A stretch of DNA of 64,000 bases from JBOFDK01 sp051656485 (GTDB lineage: Bacteria > Bacillota > Clostridia > Lachnospirales > Cellulosilyticaceae). The position numbers and the translations under genes are program-made. The stretch's first letter is position 1. Each line of letters starts with the position of its first letter. Location of the stretch: assembly GCA_051656485.1 (NCBI GenBank), contig JBOGBZ010000147.1:3323-67322 (forward strand), in the 5' to 3' direction. The notes beneath the pieces were generated by a model, which saw only the letters and a program-made list of their open reading frames with translations, was not told the DNA's origin and did no database searches. This document shows positions 30,967 to 38,971 of the stretch, in pieces.

Positions 30967-33318
30967 ATGTTGCTGAGTGAGCGGATACAATCGATGCCAT
31001 TAAGTAAGTGGGTAGAGATTGTTAATCCCATATACGTTATCTATAAGATAATACCGCATACAAGTACTAGAAATTATGATACCAGTAGTATCGCATCTGT
31101 CATGGCCACAATGAAAGCGACTATTAAAAAGGATGAAAAGAAATACTTTGTAGAAAGTAAACTTAAGTGTGCATACATGATAGATATCTATAAGGCTGAT
31201 ATTCAATTTTATTTTATAGTCCCACAGCAGTACAAAATCATTCTTAGGGATAAGATGGAGCAGAACTGGCCAAGATCTACCATAGAAGAGGTTGATAAAA
31301 TTAATGGGTTTGACGCGAAGTCTGTTCTATATGAAGTGAAATACAAAAATCATGATGCACTAGCATTAAATGCGGATAAGAAATCAAATGTTCTACTCAA
31401 TAACTTATTGAATGTTGTTGATGTGATGGAGGATGGGGATAGGGTAACTATCCTCTACAACTTCACTCATACGAGTAATTGGGGATGGTTGACACAAGCT
31501 GAAAAAGTACATGATAAATGGATGCAGAATGTTAATGTGCCAAAGGTTTCGACAAAAGGCAGCGTAGCATTTAATATATTTTGTTATGTCTTAGAGTTTG
31601 TTGAAAGATTCATTGATGAGCTACTGGGTGACCAGATGAAAGAATATAACCCAATCGGTGACTTAAATGATGCCTTGAGACAAAAAGTGAGAGTGTTATC
31701 TGCTGACAGTAAGAATAAGAGAAATGATCTCGTTATAAATACACAGATAGGAGTTGTAAGCTATAGCGAAAATCAAGTAAGAGCAAATAATAATGCGCTT
31801 GTTGCATGTCAAAGTTTTTATAGTTTAAAGGGGGATAACGAATTGGAATATGAAAAAAAAATATCATGCAAGATAGATTTACATGATGCAAGCATTGGGA
31901 CAACACAAAACAAGATAGGCATAAACGAAAGCAGTGCACTTATACAGTTGCCTGGAAAAGAGCTATTAGAAAAACATAAGATTACCCATGTGAATGTCAC
32001 AGAGACAGACATTCCAGCTCAACTGCAAACAGGAACGATGTGCATTGGTGAGAGTACATGCAAGGGGAACACACAAGAGGCTTATCTAAGTAGCGATAAA
32101 TCATTTAAATATCTTACACTTTGCTTAATAGGACCAACCCGCGCAGGGAAGACAACACTAATAAGCAATCTTTGTCACGATAGTAGTAAATCGCTTGAAA
32201 CAAATATACTTTTTGACTGGTGTGGGAATTGTGATCTAAGCGATGATGTTATCGAGTCGCTAAAAAATACAGGAGTAAATGTTCTTACTATCGATGGCAG
32301 CAATATGAGTACAATCCAAGGACTAGGTTATAATGAATTATATACAGATAGTACTGACTCTTTCGAAGTATATAGAGCAGCAAAGCAACAGGCAACACAA
32401 CTCATGACACTTATCAATGCAAGTCAGGGAGGCGATGAAGATTTAAGAGCACGAATGGAGAGGTATTTAGGTGCGGCAGCACTTATTGTATTTTTGCAAA
32501 ATGGACCTATTCGAGACGTGTTTCAAATACTGCAACAACATAAATTACGTGACGAATACATCAAAGGTGTCCCAGTGAATCAAAATGAGAATGTTAGCGA
32601 ATATATAGCATATTTGAAAGAGCTAGATGAAGTTAAAGATGTTAAAACCACAACGAAGGATGCAGACGGAAAAGAAGTCACAACATCAAAAAAAGAAGTT
32701 GTAGGGACTAAACTATCAGCAGTACAAGGCATATTGAATAGAGGGAACAAACTTAAAGAAAACCCGTACATGGAAATGATGCTTAAAAAAGACTGTAAGC
32801 ATAACTTTAACTTGGTTGATGAAATACAAAAGGCACAACTCATATGTATTAAGATGCCTGAGCATATGTTTGCAACGGAGCAAGAAAAGGATACCTACGC
32901 CACCTACTGGCTAACAAAGCTTTGGGGTGCATTGCAACAAAGGAAATGGAAAATACAAGATGGAAGTAAGCGTGTGAAGGTCAATATGTACTTTGATGAA
33001 CTTTATCAAGTAGAGAGCTGCCAAGAGTTCTTACGCAGTAAACTATCACAAATCGCAAAGTTTGGGGCAAAGCCTATTATCTCATGCCACTATTTAGGAC
33101 AGATACCAGGGATAAGGAATGAATTGAAGTCAGCTAATACCAGTTATGTCATGATTAGTGGAAGTGATAAAGACAACTACAAAGAGCTTAAGGATGAATT
33201 ACAACCCTATACATTGGAAGATCTTCTTAATCTGAAAAGGTATCACGCTATTAACCTTATTAAATATGAGGAGGGCTGGGCGCGATTTATAACTAAACTA
33301 CCAAAGCCAATAAACTAG
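30967..33318 (+). CDS. HerA/VirB4-superfamily ATPase
   Basis: This 783-residue protein has an N-terminal half (about 1-370) of mixed alpha/beta character, including YFIVPQQYKIILRDKMEQNWP and a likely membrane-associated stretch near 200. A C-terminal RecA-fold motor follows. Walker A GPTRAGKTTL begins near residue 389, and a Walker B-like MYFDEL lies near 675, followed by a sensor region (AKFGAKPIISCHYLG). This is the arrangement of HerA/FtsK/VirB4/TraC motors that drive pilus assembly or DNA transfer. With the pilin-like gene upstream, it could power a minimal translocation apparatus. No relaxase or VirB6/VirB8/peptidase is seen. Strong AGGAGG precedes the start. Confidence 0.7.
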   Translation: MLLSERIQSMPLSKWVEIVNPIYVIYKIIPHTSTRNYDTSSIASVMATMKATIKKDEKKYFVESKLKCAYMIDIYKADIQFYFIVPQQYKIILRDKMEQNWPRSTIEEVDKINGFDAKSVLYEVKYKNHDALALNADKKSNVLLNNLLNVVDVMEDGDRVTILYNFTHTSNWGWLTQAEKVHDKWMQNVNVPKVSTKGSVAFNIFCYVLEFVERFIDELLGDQMKEYNPIGDLNDALRQKVRVLSADSKNKRNDLVINTQIGVVSYSENQVRANNNALVACQSFYSLKGDNELEYEKKISCKIDLHDASIGTTQNKIGINESSALIQLPGKELLEKHKITHVNVTETDIPAQLQTGTMCIGESTCKGNTQEAYLSSDKSFKYLTLCLIGPTRAGKTTLISNLCHDSSKSLETNILFDWCGNCDLSDDVIESLKNTGVNVLTIDGSNMSTIQGLGYNELYTDSTDSFEVYRAAKQQATQLMTLINASQGGDEDLRARMERYLGAAALIVFLQNGPIRDVFQILQQHKLRDEYIKGVPVNQNENVSEYIAYLKELDEVKDVKTTTKDADGKEVTTSKKEVVGTKLSAVQGILNRGNKLKENPYMEMMLKKDCKHNFNLVDEIQKAQLICIKMPEHMFATEQEKDTYATYWLTKLWGALQQRKWKIQDGSKRVKVNMYFDELYQVESCQEFLRSKLSQIAKFGAKPIISCHYLGQIPGIRNELKSANTSYVMISGSDKDNYKELKDELQPYTLEDLLNLKRYHAINLIKYEEGWARFITKLPKPIN

Positions 33319-33350
33319 TTATAGAGGACTTATAAGTAAAAGATTGATAT

Positions 33351-33378
33351 TTAACTTATTTACTAAATGTGATATACT
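33351..33378 (+). promoter_or_regulatory. Sigma-A-like promoter at element/chromosome junction
   Basis: TTAACT (33351-33356) and TATACT (33373-33378) are separated by 16 bp. A full AAGGAGG follows at once (33380-33386), yet the next thing downstream is a terminator, not a gene. This may be the promoter end of a host gene or leader cut off by integration of the mobile element, so it marks the probable junction region. Confidence 0.4.
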
Positions 33379-33409
33379 TAAGGAGGTAAATCGTTAGTTG
33401 AAGGATAAG

Positions 33410-33436
33410 AGCAGTCCACCGAGGACTGCTTTTTTA
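33410..33436 (+). terminator. Strong intrinsic terminator before mtaB
   Basis: An 8-bp GC-rich stem (AGCAGTCC/GGACTGCT) with a 5-base loop is followed by TTTTTT. It isolates the mobile element from the chromosomal genes on its right. The remaining part of the 33319-33513 gap shows no gene. Confidence 0.9.
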
Positions 33437-33513
33437 TGCATAATAAAATTGTATATAAATAGGAAGTAATAGTTATCCTAGAAATAATAGAAGTAATACG
33501 GAGGAAATATAAA

Positions 33514-34830
33514 ATGGATAGAGAAAATCAAAAGCGTCCCAAAACCGTGAGTTTTTTCACTTTAGGATGTAAAGTTAACCAATATGACACAGAAGCGGTT
33601 ACTGAATTATTTAAAGAACAAGGATACGACATCGTGAGTATTGATGAATGTGCAGATGTGTATGTGGTCAATACCTGTACCGTAACCCACTTAAGCGACC
33701 GTAAATGTCGCCAGATTTTACGTAAGACTAAGCGTCTGAATTCAGAAAGTGTACTAGTGGCCATGGGATGCTATGCCCAGTCAGCTGGTGAAAAAATTAA
33801 AGCAGAAGTAGAAGAAGTAGATTTAATTGTAGGAACGAATAAACGTAGTGATATCGTGCATATGGTAGAAGCTTATAAAGCTGGCCAAGAAGCATCTAAT
33901 TATGTAGAAAATATCATGGAAATAGATGAGTTCGAAGAACTTAAAATAGGACAAATGGATGAGCGTACCCGTGTGTACTTAAAAATCCAAGAAGGCTGCA
34001 ATAATTATTGTACGTATTGTATCATTCCTTATGTAAGAGGCAAGATTCGTAGCCGAAAACTTGAAAATGTCATCGAAGAAGCGAAGCGTCTAGGTGATGC
34101 AGGCTTTAAAGAAATTGTTTTAACTGGAATACATGTGGCATCTTATGGGAAAGATTTAGAAGATACCAATCTTATCGATGCCATTAAGGAAATTCATAAG
34201 ATTGAAACTATTGAACGTATTCGTATAGGGTCTATCGAACCAGTAGTTGTAACAGATGAATTCGTAGGTGCACTCAAAGAACTTCCGAAACTCTGCAGAC
34301 ACTTCCATTTATCATTACAAAGCGGCTGTGATACAGTGCTTAAGCGTATGAACCGTAAGTATACGACAGAAGCATACAAGGCAAGTGTGAGAGAGATACG
34401 AAGCATATGGCCAGATGTAGCCATCACCACAGATATTATCGTTGGTTTCCCAGGAGAAACGGATGAAGAATTCGAAGAGACAGTGAACTTCGTGAAGGAA
34501 ATTGGCTTTGCACAAGTGCATATATTCCCATTTTCACCGAGAGAAGGAACAGTGGCAGCTAAGATGCAAGATCAAGTAGATGCTGGCATCAAAGAAAAGC
34601 GCGCAAAGGCACTTAAGCAAGTGACTGAAGACTCAGCAGATGCCTTTAAGAAGCAGCACATTGGGGCGACAGTAGACGTCCTTGTGGAAAAAGTAGAAGC
34701 AGGTATAGCCCATGGGTATACGAGTAACTACTTGAAAGTTGAATTTCCAGCAGAAGCCATAGAAGAAAACACCCTATACCCAATTGTAATCAACCAAATT
34801 AAAGATCATACACTTCTAGGTGAAAAGTAG
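33514..34830 (+). CDS. mtaB: tRNA (N6-threonylcarbamoyladenosine37) methylthiotransferase MtaB
   Basis: This 438-residue radical-SAM enzyme adds a methylthio group to t6A37 of ANN-decoding tRNAs. The N-terminal UPF0004 domain carries three conserved cysteines (LGCKVNQYD, NTCTVT, MGCYAQ) for the auxiliary cluster. The radical-SAM cluster motif is GCNNYCTYCIIPYVRG, with C162, C166 and C170-region spacing C-x3-C-x2-C. A TRAM domain ends the protein. The LGCKVNQ and TCTVTH wording is typical of MtaB rather than MiaB. In related Clostridia mtaB follows dnaJ-prmA-rsmE, which would be on the far side of the inserted element. Confidence 0.92.
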   Translation: MDRENQKRPKTVSFFTLGCKVNQYDTEAVTELFKEQGYDIVSIDECADVYVVNTCTVTHLSDRKCRQILRKTKRLNSESVLVAMGCYAQSAGEKIKAEVEEVDLIVGTNKRSDIVHMVEAYKAGQEASNYVENIMEIDEFEELKIGQMDERTRVYLKIQEGCNNYCTYCIIPYVRGKIRSRKLENVIEEAKRLGDAGFKEIVLTGIHVASYGKDLEDTNLIDAIKEIHKIETIERIRIGSIEPVVVTDEFVGALKELPKLCRHFHLSLQSGCDTVLKRMNRKYTTEAYKASVREIRSIWPDVAITTDIIVGFPGETDEEFEETVNFVKEIGFAQVHIFPFSPREGTVAAKMQDQVDAGIKEKRAKALKQVTEDSADAFKKQHIGATVDVLVEKVEAGIAHGYTSNYLKVEFPAEAIEENTLYPIVINQIKDHTLLGEK

Positions 34831-34856
34831 AAACCTAAAACTAAAGTATTTTCTAT

Positions 34857-34885
34857 TTGCATAGATGGCTTTCTTGTATTATGAT
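34857..34885 (+). promoter_or_regulatory. Sigma-A promoter of ireB operon
   Basis: TTGCAT (34857-34862) and TATGAT (34880-34885) are 17 bp apart, and start codon 34926 lies about 40 bases further on. It should drive ireB-ruvX and the DUF1292 gene. Confidence 0.75.
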
Positions 34886-34925
34886 ATATTTAAGATAGAA
34901 GTGTAAATATTGGAAGGTGAGACGA

Positions 34926-35177
34926 ATGAAAAATATAAATGAGACAATGCAATTTCACTTTGAAATGCCAGAGAAAGCTTCAACAAGGGAGATTTTGATG
35001 GATGTATATACTGCTCTTATTGACAAAGGATATAATCCAATTAATCAAATAGTTGGCTATATCATGTCCGGTGATCCAACATATATTACAAGTCATAACG
35101 GTGCCAGAACAAAAATACGTAAACTTGAACGTGACGAAATACTAGAAGAATTAGTAGCATTTTATTTAAAACAATAA
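34926..35177 (+). CDS. ireB: IreB family regulatory phosphoprotein
   Basis: This 83-residue protein matches the IreB/UPF0297 family over its full length (NETMQFHFEMPEKASTREIL, GYNPINQIVGYIMSGDPTYITSH, ARTKIRKLERDEILEELVAFYL). In Enterococcus IreB is phosphorylated on threonines by the PASTA kinase IreK and modulates cell-wall stress and cephalosporin tolerance. The ATG at 34926 lies five bases after GAAGGTGAGACG. It is followed within 14 bases by ruvX, a gene order conserved in Firmicutes. Confidence 0.92.
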   Translation: MKNINETMQFHFEMPEKASTREILMDVYTALIDKGYNPINQIVGYIMSGDPTYITSHNGARTKIRKLERDEILEELVAFYLKQ

Positions 35178-35190
35178 GGAGGATCCAAAG

Positions 35191-35607
35191 GTGCGCATAT
35201 TAGGACTAGACTTTGGAACAAAAACCACAGGCGTAGCTGTGAGCGATCCGCTTGGATTTACTGCACAAGGCATTGAGATTATCCGTCGTACGGACCCTTA
35301 TAATCTAGGTGAGACGATAAATAGAATTAAAGCTTTATGCATAGACTATAAAGTAGAAAAAATCGTTTTAGGATTACCTAAAAACATGAATAATACGATT
35401 GGCGAAAGAGGAGAGCATACGCTCAAGTTTAAAGAAAAATTAGAAAAGACATTAGAACTCCCAGTGGAATTATGGGATGAACGTTTAACGACCGTATCAG
35501 CTGAATCGATGCTTATTAGTGCCGATGTAAGTCGTCAGAAAAGAAAGCAAGTCATTGATAAAGTTGCGGCAGTTATTATATTACAAAATTATCTCGATGC
35601 ACATTAA
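35191..35607 (+). CDS. ruvX: RuvX/YqgF RNase H-fold nuclease
   Basis: This 138-residue YqgF-family protein begins ILGLDFGTKTTGVAVSDP, with the first catalytic aspartate at about residue 6. It has VLGLPKNMNNTIGERGE and LWDERLTTVSAE in place. In E. coli it is essential and implicated in 16S rRNA 5' processing; in other bacteria it is a putative Holliday junction resolvase. The GTG start has AAGGAGG upstream. It lies between ireB and a DUF1292 gene. Confidence 0.92.
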   Translation: MRILGLDFGTKTTGVAVSDPLGFTAQGIEIIRRTDPYNLGETINRIKALCIDYKVEKIVLGLPKNMNNTIGERGEHTLKFKEKLEKTLELPVELWDERLTTVSAESMLISADVSRQKRKQVIDKVAAVIILQNYLDAH

Positions 35608-35618
35608 AGGGGAATACA

Positions 35619-35861
35619 ATGGAAACAATAACATTTATAGATGAATTAGGCGAAGAAATAACATTTGAAGTCATTGATCAAGTGAATTTAGACGGTACCC
35701 AGTATTTACTGGTGGCGGATGAAGATGATGAAGCAATCATTTTAAAAGCGATGCAAGACCAAGATGATGAACTAACTTATGAGCTTATCGAAGACGAAAA
35801 CGAATTTAAACAAGTAGCATTACACTTCTTCGAAAGTGATGAATACGATATAGAAGTATAA
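35619..35861 (+). CDS. DUF1292 family protein
   Basis: An 80-residue, strongly acidic protein with the DUF1292 pattern: ITFIDELGEEITFEVIDQVNLDGTQYLLVADEDDEAIILKAM and the FKQVALHFFESDEYD end. The family (YrzB-like) is near-universal in Firmicutes beside ireB and ruvX; its function is unknown. It starts 11 bases after ruvX with AAAGGGG upstream. A second, longer DUF1292 protein lies at 47221. Confidence 0.9.
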   Translation: METITFIDELGEEITFEVIDQVNLDGTQYLLVADEDDEAIILKAMQDQDDELTYELIEDENEFKQVALHFFESDEYDIEV

Positions 35862-35878
35862 TTGAGAGATTGTATCAT

Positions 35879-35907
35879 TTGACAATTTAATGAGAATCCA
35901 TTATAAT
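35879..35907 (+). promoter_or_regulatory. Consensus sigma-A promoter of fur with possible Fur/PerR box
   Basis: TTGACA (35879-35884) and TATAAT (35902-35907) are 17 bp apart, a perfect consensus. TGAGAAT and ATTATAA, separated by two bases (about 35891-35906), overlap the -10 and resemble the two arms of a Fur/PerR box, though the usual spacer is one base. Autoregulation by the product is plausible. Confidence 0.75.
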
Positions 35908-35950
35908 ACTAATAACTTAGTAAATTATATTGGTAGAGGGGCGAAAGAAA

Positions 35951-36391
35951 ATGAATGCAGCAGCGTTTAAGGAAAGATTAAAGCAAAAAGGATGCAAACT
36001 TACAATGCAAAGAAGATGCGTCTTGGATGTTTTAATTGATCATGCAGAAGAGCATTTATCTACAGAAGAACTTTATTCCTTTGTGAAAGACAGATATCCA
36101 GAAATAGGACTAGCGACAGTTTACCGAACCGTGCAACTTTTTGAAGAAATGGGTATTATAGACAGACTTAATTTTGACGATGGATGTAGTCGTTTTGAGC
36201 TCAGCTCACAGGACGAAGTACATCATCACCATCATCTAGTGTGTGAAAAGTGTAATAAAGTCTTAGAAGTAGAAAATGATATGCTTGCTGAAATCGAAGC
36301 CCATATAGAATCTAAATACCAATTTAGTGTAAAAAATCATAATGTTATTTTTTACGGACATTGCAAAGAATGTGCGAAAAAGGCATTATAA
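35951..36391 (+). CDS. fur: Fur-family metalloregulator (Fur/PerR type)
   Basis: This 146-residue protein has the winged helix (LKQKGCKLTMQRRCVLDVLIDHAEEHLSTEELYSFVKDRYPEIGLATVYRTVQLFEEMGI) and the metal-binding dimer domain with EVHHHHHLVCEKCNKV and CKEC for a structural zinc. Regulators of this family repress iron uptake (Fur), zinc uptake (Zur) or peroxide defence (PerR). PerR-type oxidation relies on a histidine and aspartate near the N-terminal domain end, and which subclass applies cannot be settled by eye. ATG 35951 follows GAGGGG. RNase J follows 23 bases downstream. Confidence 0.85.
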   Translation: MNAAAFKERLKQKGCKLTMQRRCVLDVLIDHAEEHLSTEELYSFVKDRYPEIGLATVYRTVQLFEEMGIIDRLNFDDGCSRFELSSQDEVHHHHHLVCEKCNKVLEVENDMLAEIEAHIESKYQFSVKNHNVIFYGHCKECAKKAL

Positions 36392-36414
36392 AATAAATAT
36401 ATGGAGGTGTAGTT

Positions 36415-38085
36415 TTGGTACCCAGAAAAACAAAAAACAAGTTACGTATCATACCTCTGGGTGGGCTTGGTGAAATCGGAAAAAATATGACAGTCTTTGA
36501 GTACGAAGATGATATGATTGTTGTAGATTGCGGTTTAGCTTTTCCAGAAGATGAGATGTTGGGGATTGACTTAGTCATCCCAGACGTAACTTACTTGACT
36601 AAAAATATCGACAAAGTAAGAGGGATTGTTCTTACACATGGACATGAAGATCATATAGGTGCATTACCTTATGTACTTCAAGAACTTAATGTACCGATTT
36701 ATGGTACACGTTTAACCATTGGACTTGTGGAAAATAAATTAAAAGAACATAATTTATTACGTACCACAAAACGTATCAATGTGATGCAAGGAGAGACTAT
36801 TAAGCTCGGAAATAGTTTTAAAATTGAATTTATCCGATCAAACCATAGTATTGCGGATGCAGTGATGTTATCACTTTGGACACCAGTAGGGACGATTATT
36901 CATACAGGTGACTTCAAAATTGATTACACACCTATTAGAGGTGAACGTATCGACTTACATCGCTTAGCAGAGATTGGTAAAAAAGGTGTATTAGCACTTA
37001 TGGCAGATAGTACGAACGTATGTCGTAGTGGTTTTACCCAATCAGAGCGTATGGTTGGACAAAAATTTGAAGATATCTTTAATAAAATGCAAGATAAACG
37101 TATCATGGTTGCGACATTCGCATCTAACGTGGATCGCGTACAGCAGATTATTAATGCAGCTTCTAAATTTAAGCGTAAAGTAGCAGTTATTGGACGTAGC
37201 ATGGTAAATGTCGTAAAGACAGCAAGTGAACTAGGCTATTTAGATATTCCACCAAATACGTTGATTGATGTGAATGAAGTAAAAAAATACACAGATGATC
37301 AAGTAGTTATTATTATGACAGGTAGCCAAGGGGAACCTATGGCAGCACTTTCTCGTATGGCTACATCAGAGCATCGTCAAATAGAAATTAAACCAGGGGA
37401 TGTTGTTATCCTAAGTTCTACACCTATCCCAGGTAATGAAAAGACAGTATCTAAAGTAGTGAATGAACTTTCAAAAAAAGGTGCAATCGTTATTCAAGAG
37501 GATACACACGTTTCAGGCCATGCGGCAGAAGAAGAGCTTAAATTATTACATGCCTTAGTAAAACCTAAGTATTTTATGCCAGTACATGGTGAATACAGAC
37601 ATTTACAACATCATGCTAATTTAGCAGTAGAAATGGGTATGACAAGAGACCATATTCAAATTATGAATACGGGAGATGTACTGGAGTTAGGCCGTGAAAG
37701 CTGTAAGATCGTAGGTACGGTACCATCAGGCCAAATCTTAGTCGATGGACTAGGTGTAGGGGATGTTGGTAATATCGTTTTACGTGATCGTAAGCACTTA
37801 TCACAAGATGGACTTTTAATTGTTGTTATGACACTAGAAAAAGAAAGTGGCATCGTGGTAGCAGGACCAGATATTATTTCGAGAGGTTTTGTCTATGTAC
37901 GTGAAGCTGAAAATCTAATGGATGCAGCGAAAGTAGTCGTACGTAAGGCGCTTGACCGTTGTGAAGATAAACACATTGTCGAGTGGTCACAAATCAAGAC
38001 CATTGTTAAGGACGATTTAAAAGACTTTGTATGGCAAAAAACAAAGCGTAGTCCAATGATTTTACCGATTATTATGGAAGTTTAA
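36415..38085 (+). CDS. rnj: Ribonuclease J
   Basis: This 556-residue metallo-beta-lactamase RNase has HGHEDHIGALPY (about 76-87) for the two zinc ions, a later HTGDFKIDYTP, the beta-CASP region (DSTNVCRSG, MTGSQGEP) and HVSGHAAEEELKL near the end. RNase J has 5'-3' exonuclease and endonuclease activity in mRNA decay and rRNA maturation. TTG 36415 is five bases after GGAGGTG. The C-terminal oligomerisation domain is intact. The RnjA/RnjB distinction cannot be made. Confidence 0.92.
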   Translation: MVPRKTKNKLRIIPLGGLGEIGKNMTVFEYEDDMIVVDCGLAFPEDEMLGIDLVIPDVTYLTKNIDKVRGIVLTHGHEDHIGALPYVLQELNVPIYGTRLTIGLVENKLKEHNLLRTTKRINVMQGETIKLGNSFKIEFIRSNHSIADAVMLSLWTPVGTIIHTGDFKIDYTPIRGERIDLHRLAEIGKKGVLALMADSTNVCRSGFTQSERMVGQKFEDIFNKMQDKRIMVATFASNVDRVQQIINAASKFKRKVAVIGRSMVNVVKTASELGYLDIPPNTLIDVNEVKKYTDDQVVIIMTGSQGEPMAALSRMATSEHRQIEIKPGDVVILSSTPIPGNEKTVSKVVNELSKKGAIVIQEDTHVSGHAAEEELKLLHALVKPKYFMPVHGEYRHLQHHANLAVEMGMTRDHIQIMNTGDVLELGRESCKIVGTVPSGQILVDGLGVGDVGNIVLRDRKHLSQDGLLIVVMTLEKESGIVVAGPDIISRGFVYVREAENLMDAAKVVVRKALDRCEDKHIVEWSQIKTIVKDDLKDFVWQKTKRSPMILPIIMEV

Positions 38086-38095
38086 ATACAAAAAA

Positions 38096-38129
38096 AGTCC
38101 GTGTAGCAAAGCTACATGGGCTATTTTTT
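38096..38129 (+). terminator. Terminator between RNase J and sigK (convergent)
   Basis: A 12-bp stem with two G-U pairs (AGTCCGTGTAGC/GCTACATGGGCT) and a three-base loop is followed by ATTTTTT. The left flank also has an A run, so it can act on both strands. It overlaps the 3' end of the minus-strand sigK. Confidence 0.85.
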
Positions 38130-38783
38130 GTGAAGTTCATGAAAAAGTTTTTTGAGGGCTTTTTTCTCAATGCGAGAGACATAGGAACGAGAAATACCCA
38201 TTTCTTCAGCAATTTCGCGTTGGGTTTTTTCTTCAGAGTTATCAAGTCCATAGCGTAGTTTTAAGATTAATTTTTCTTTGTTATTTAAAGTCGTACCTAT
38301 TTTGTCATAAAGCTTGCACATCTCGATATCGAAGTCAACTTGATCAAAGACAGAAGTATTTTCGATAAATAAAATATCTAGCAGGCTTATCTCGTTTCCC
38401 TCTTTGTCCACGCCAATAGGGGAATGGAGAGAGGTCTCATTTTTTTGTTTTTTAGATGAACGAATGCTCATTAGGATTTCATTTTCAATACAACGTGCAG
38501 CATAAGTAGCTAGTCTAGTGCCTTTGGACGCATCAAAAGATGTAATGCCTTTAATAAGGCCAATCGTCCCGATGGATATAAGATCATCCATGTCTTTATT
38601 TAAATTATTATACTTTTTAACTATGTGTGCCACTAAACGTAAATTACGTTCTATTAATATATTTTTAGCATGTTCATCACCAGACATATACTGGTCAAGG
38701 TATTGTTTTTCTTCTTCTACGGTGAGCGGTTGTGGGAAGGATGAAATGCTACTAAAATATGAAAGACATAAAATAGGTAACAT
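38121..38783 (-). CDS. sigK: Sporulation sigma factor SigK, uninterrupted
   Basis: This 220-residue sigma-70 protein is very close to SigK in wording: SSFPQPLTVEEEKQYLDQYMSGDEHAKNILIERNLRLVAHIVKKY, DDLISIGTIGLIKG, KGTRLATYAARCIENEILMSIRSSKK, IGVDKEGNEISLLDIL and the C-terminal GISRSYVSRIEKKALKKLFHEL. SigK directs late mother-cell transcription in sporulation. The gene is a single open frame, so no skin element splits it. A short hydrophobic N-terminus (MLPILCLSYFSSIS) before FPQPL may be a pro-sequence removed on activation. The start has GGAGGTG upstream. Confidence 0.9.
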   Translation of the reverse strand: MLPILCLSYFSSISSFPQPLTVEEEKQYLDQYMSGDEHAKNILIERNLRLVAHIVKKYNNLNKDMDDLISIGTIGLIKGITSFDASKGTRLATYAARCIENEILMSIRSSKKQKNETSLHSPIGVDKEGNEISLLDILFIENTSVFDQVDFDIEMCKLYDKIGTTLNNKEKLILKLRYGLDNSEEKTQREIAEEMGISRSYVSRIEKKALKKLFHELHKK

Positions 38784-38814
38784 ATAGGCACACCTCCAAA
38801 AAAGGGTTCATACT

Positions 38815-38823
38815 TATTGTATG
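38815..38823 (-). promoter_or_regulatory. Sporulation-type -10 element of sigK
   Basis: On the minus strand CATACAATA stands 32 bases before the sigK start codon. It matches both the SigE -10 (CATACAAT) and the SigK -10 (CATANNNTA). No clear SigE -35 is visible about 14 bases upstream, only ACATTTT. SigE activation followed by SigK autoregulation, as in Bacillus, would fit. Confidence 0.55.
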
Positions 38824-38906
38824 TAAGGATCTTGAAAATGTGCTCGTACGAAAGGAATTTTTTGTAAGATAGCTTATACTTTTTAAGGAAAATTGTCCAT
38901 AAATAG

Positions 38907-38944
38907 AAAAAAGGATGTACTCTTGACGAGGTACATCCTTTTTT
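38907..38944 (-). terminator. Terminator of the trmR-trhP operon
   Basis: A perfect 14-bp inverted repeat (AAAAAAGGATGTAC and its complement, loop of ten) lies just after the minus-strand U32 gene. Read leftwards it ends in TTTTTT. It is symmetric and could also stop rightward transcripts. The 38784-38971 gap holds this and the sigK promoter only. Confidence 0.88.
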
Positions 38945-38971
38945 CGGCAAATAAGGTAAAGAAAAAGTGTA

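Noticed and set aside
33399..33470. Tiny coding frame starting TTG 33399 after AAGGAGG
   Set aside because: It would run through the terminator hairpin, encodes only about 23 residues without any pattern, and is better explained as junction or leader sequence.
27041..33513. Direct-repeat att sites bounding the cassette
   Set aside because: I found no convincing shared core between the integrase flank and the 33.3-33.5 kb gap, and the left prophage junction is not in the window.
38121..38783. skin-type element interrupting sigK
   Set aside because: The sigK frame is continuous from start to stop with all sigma regions present.
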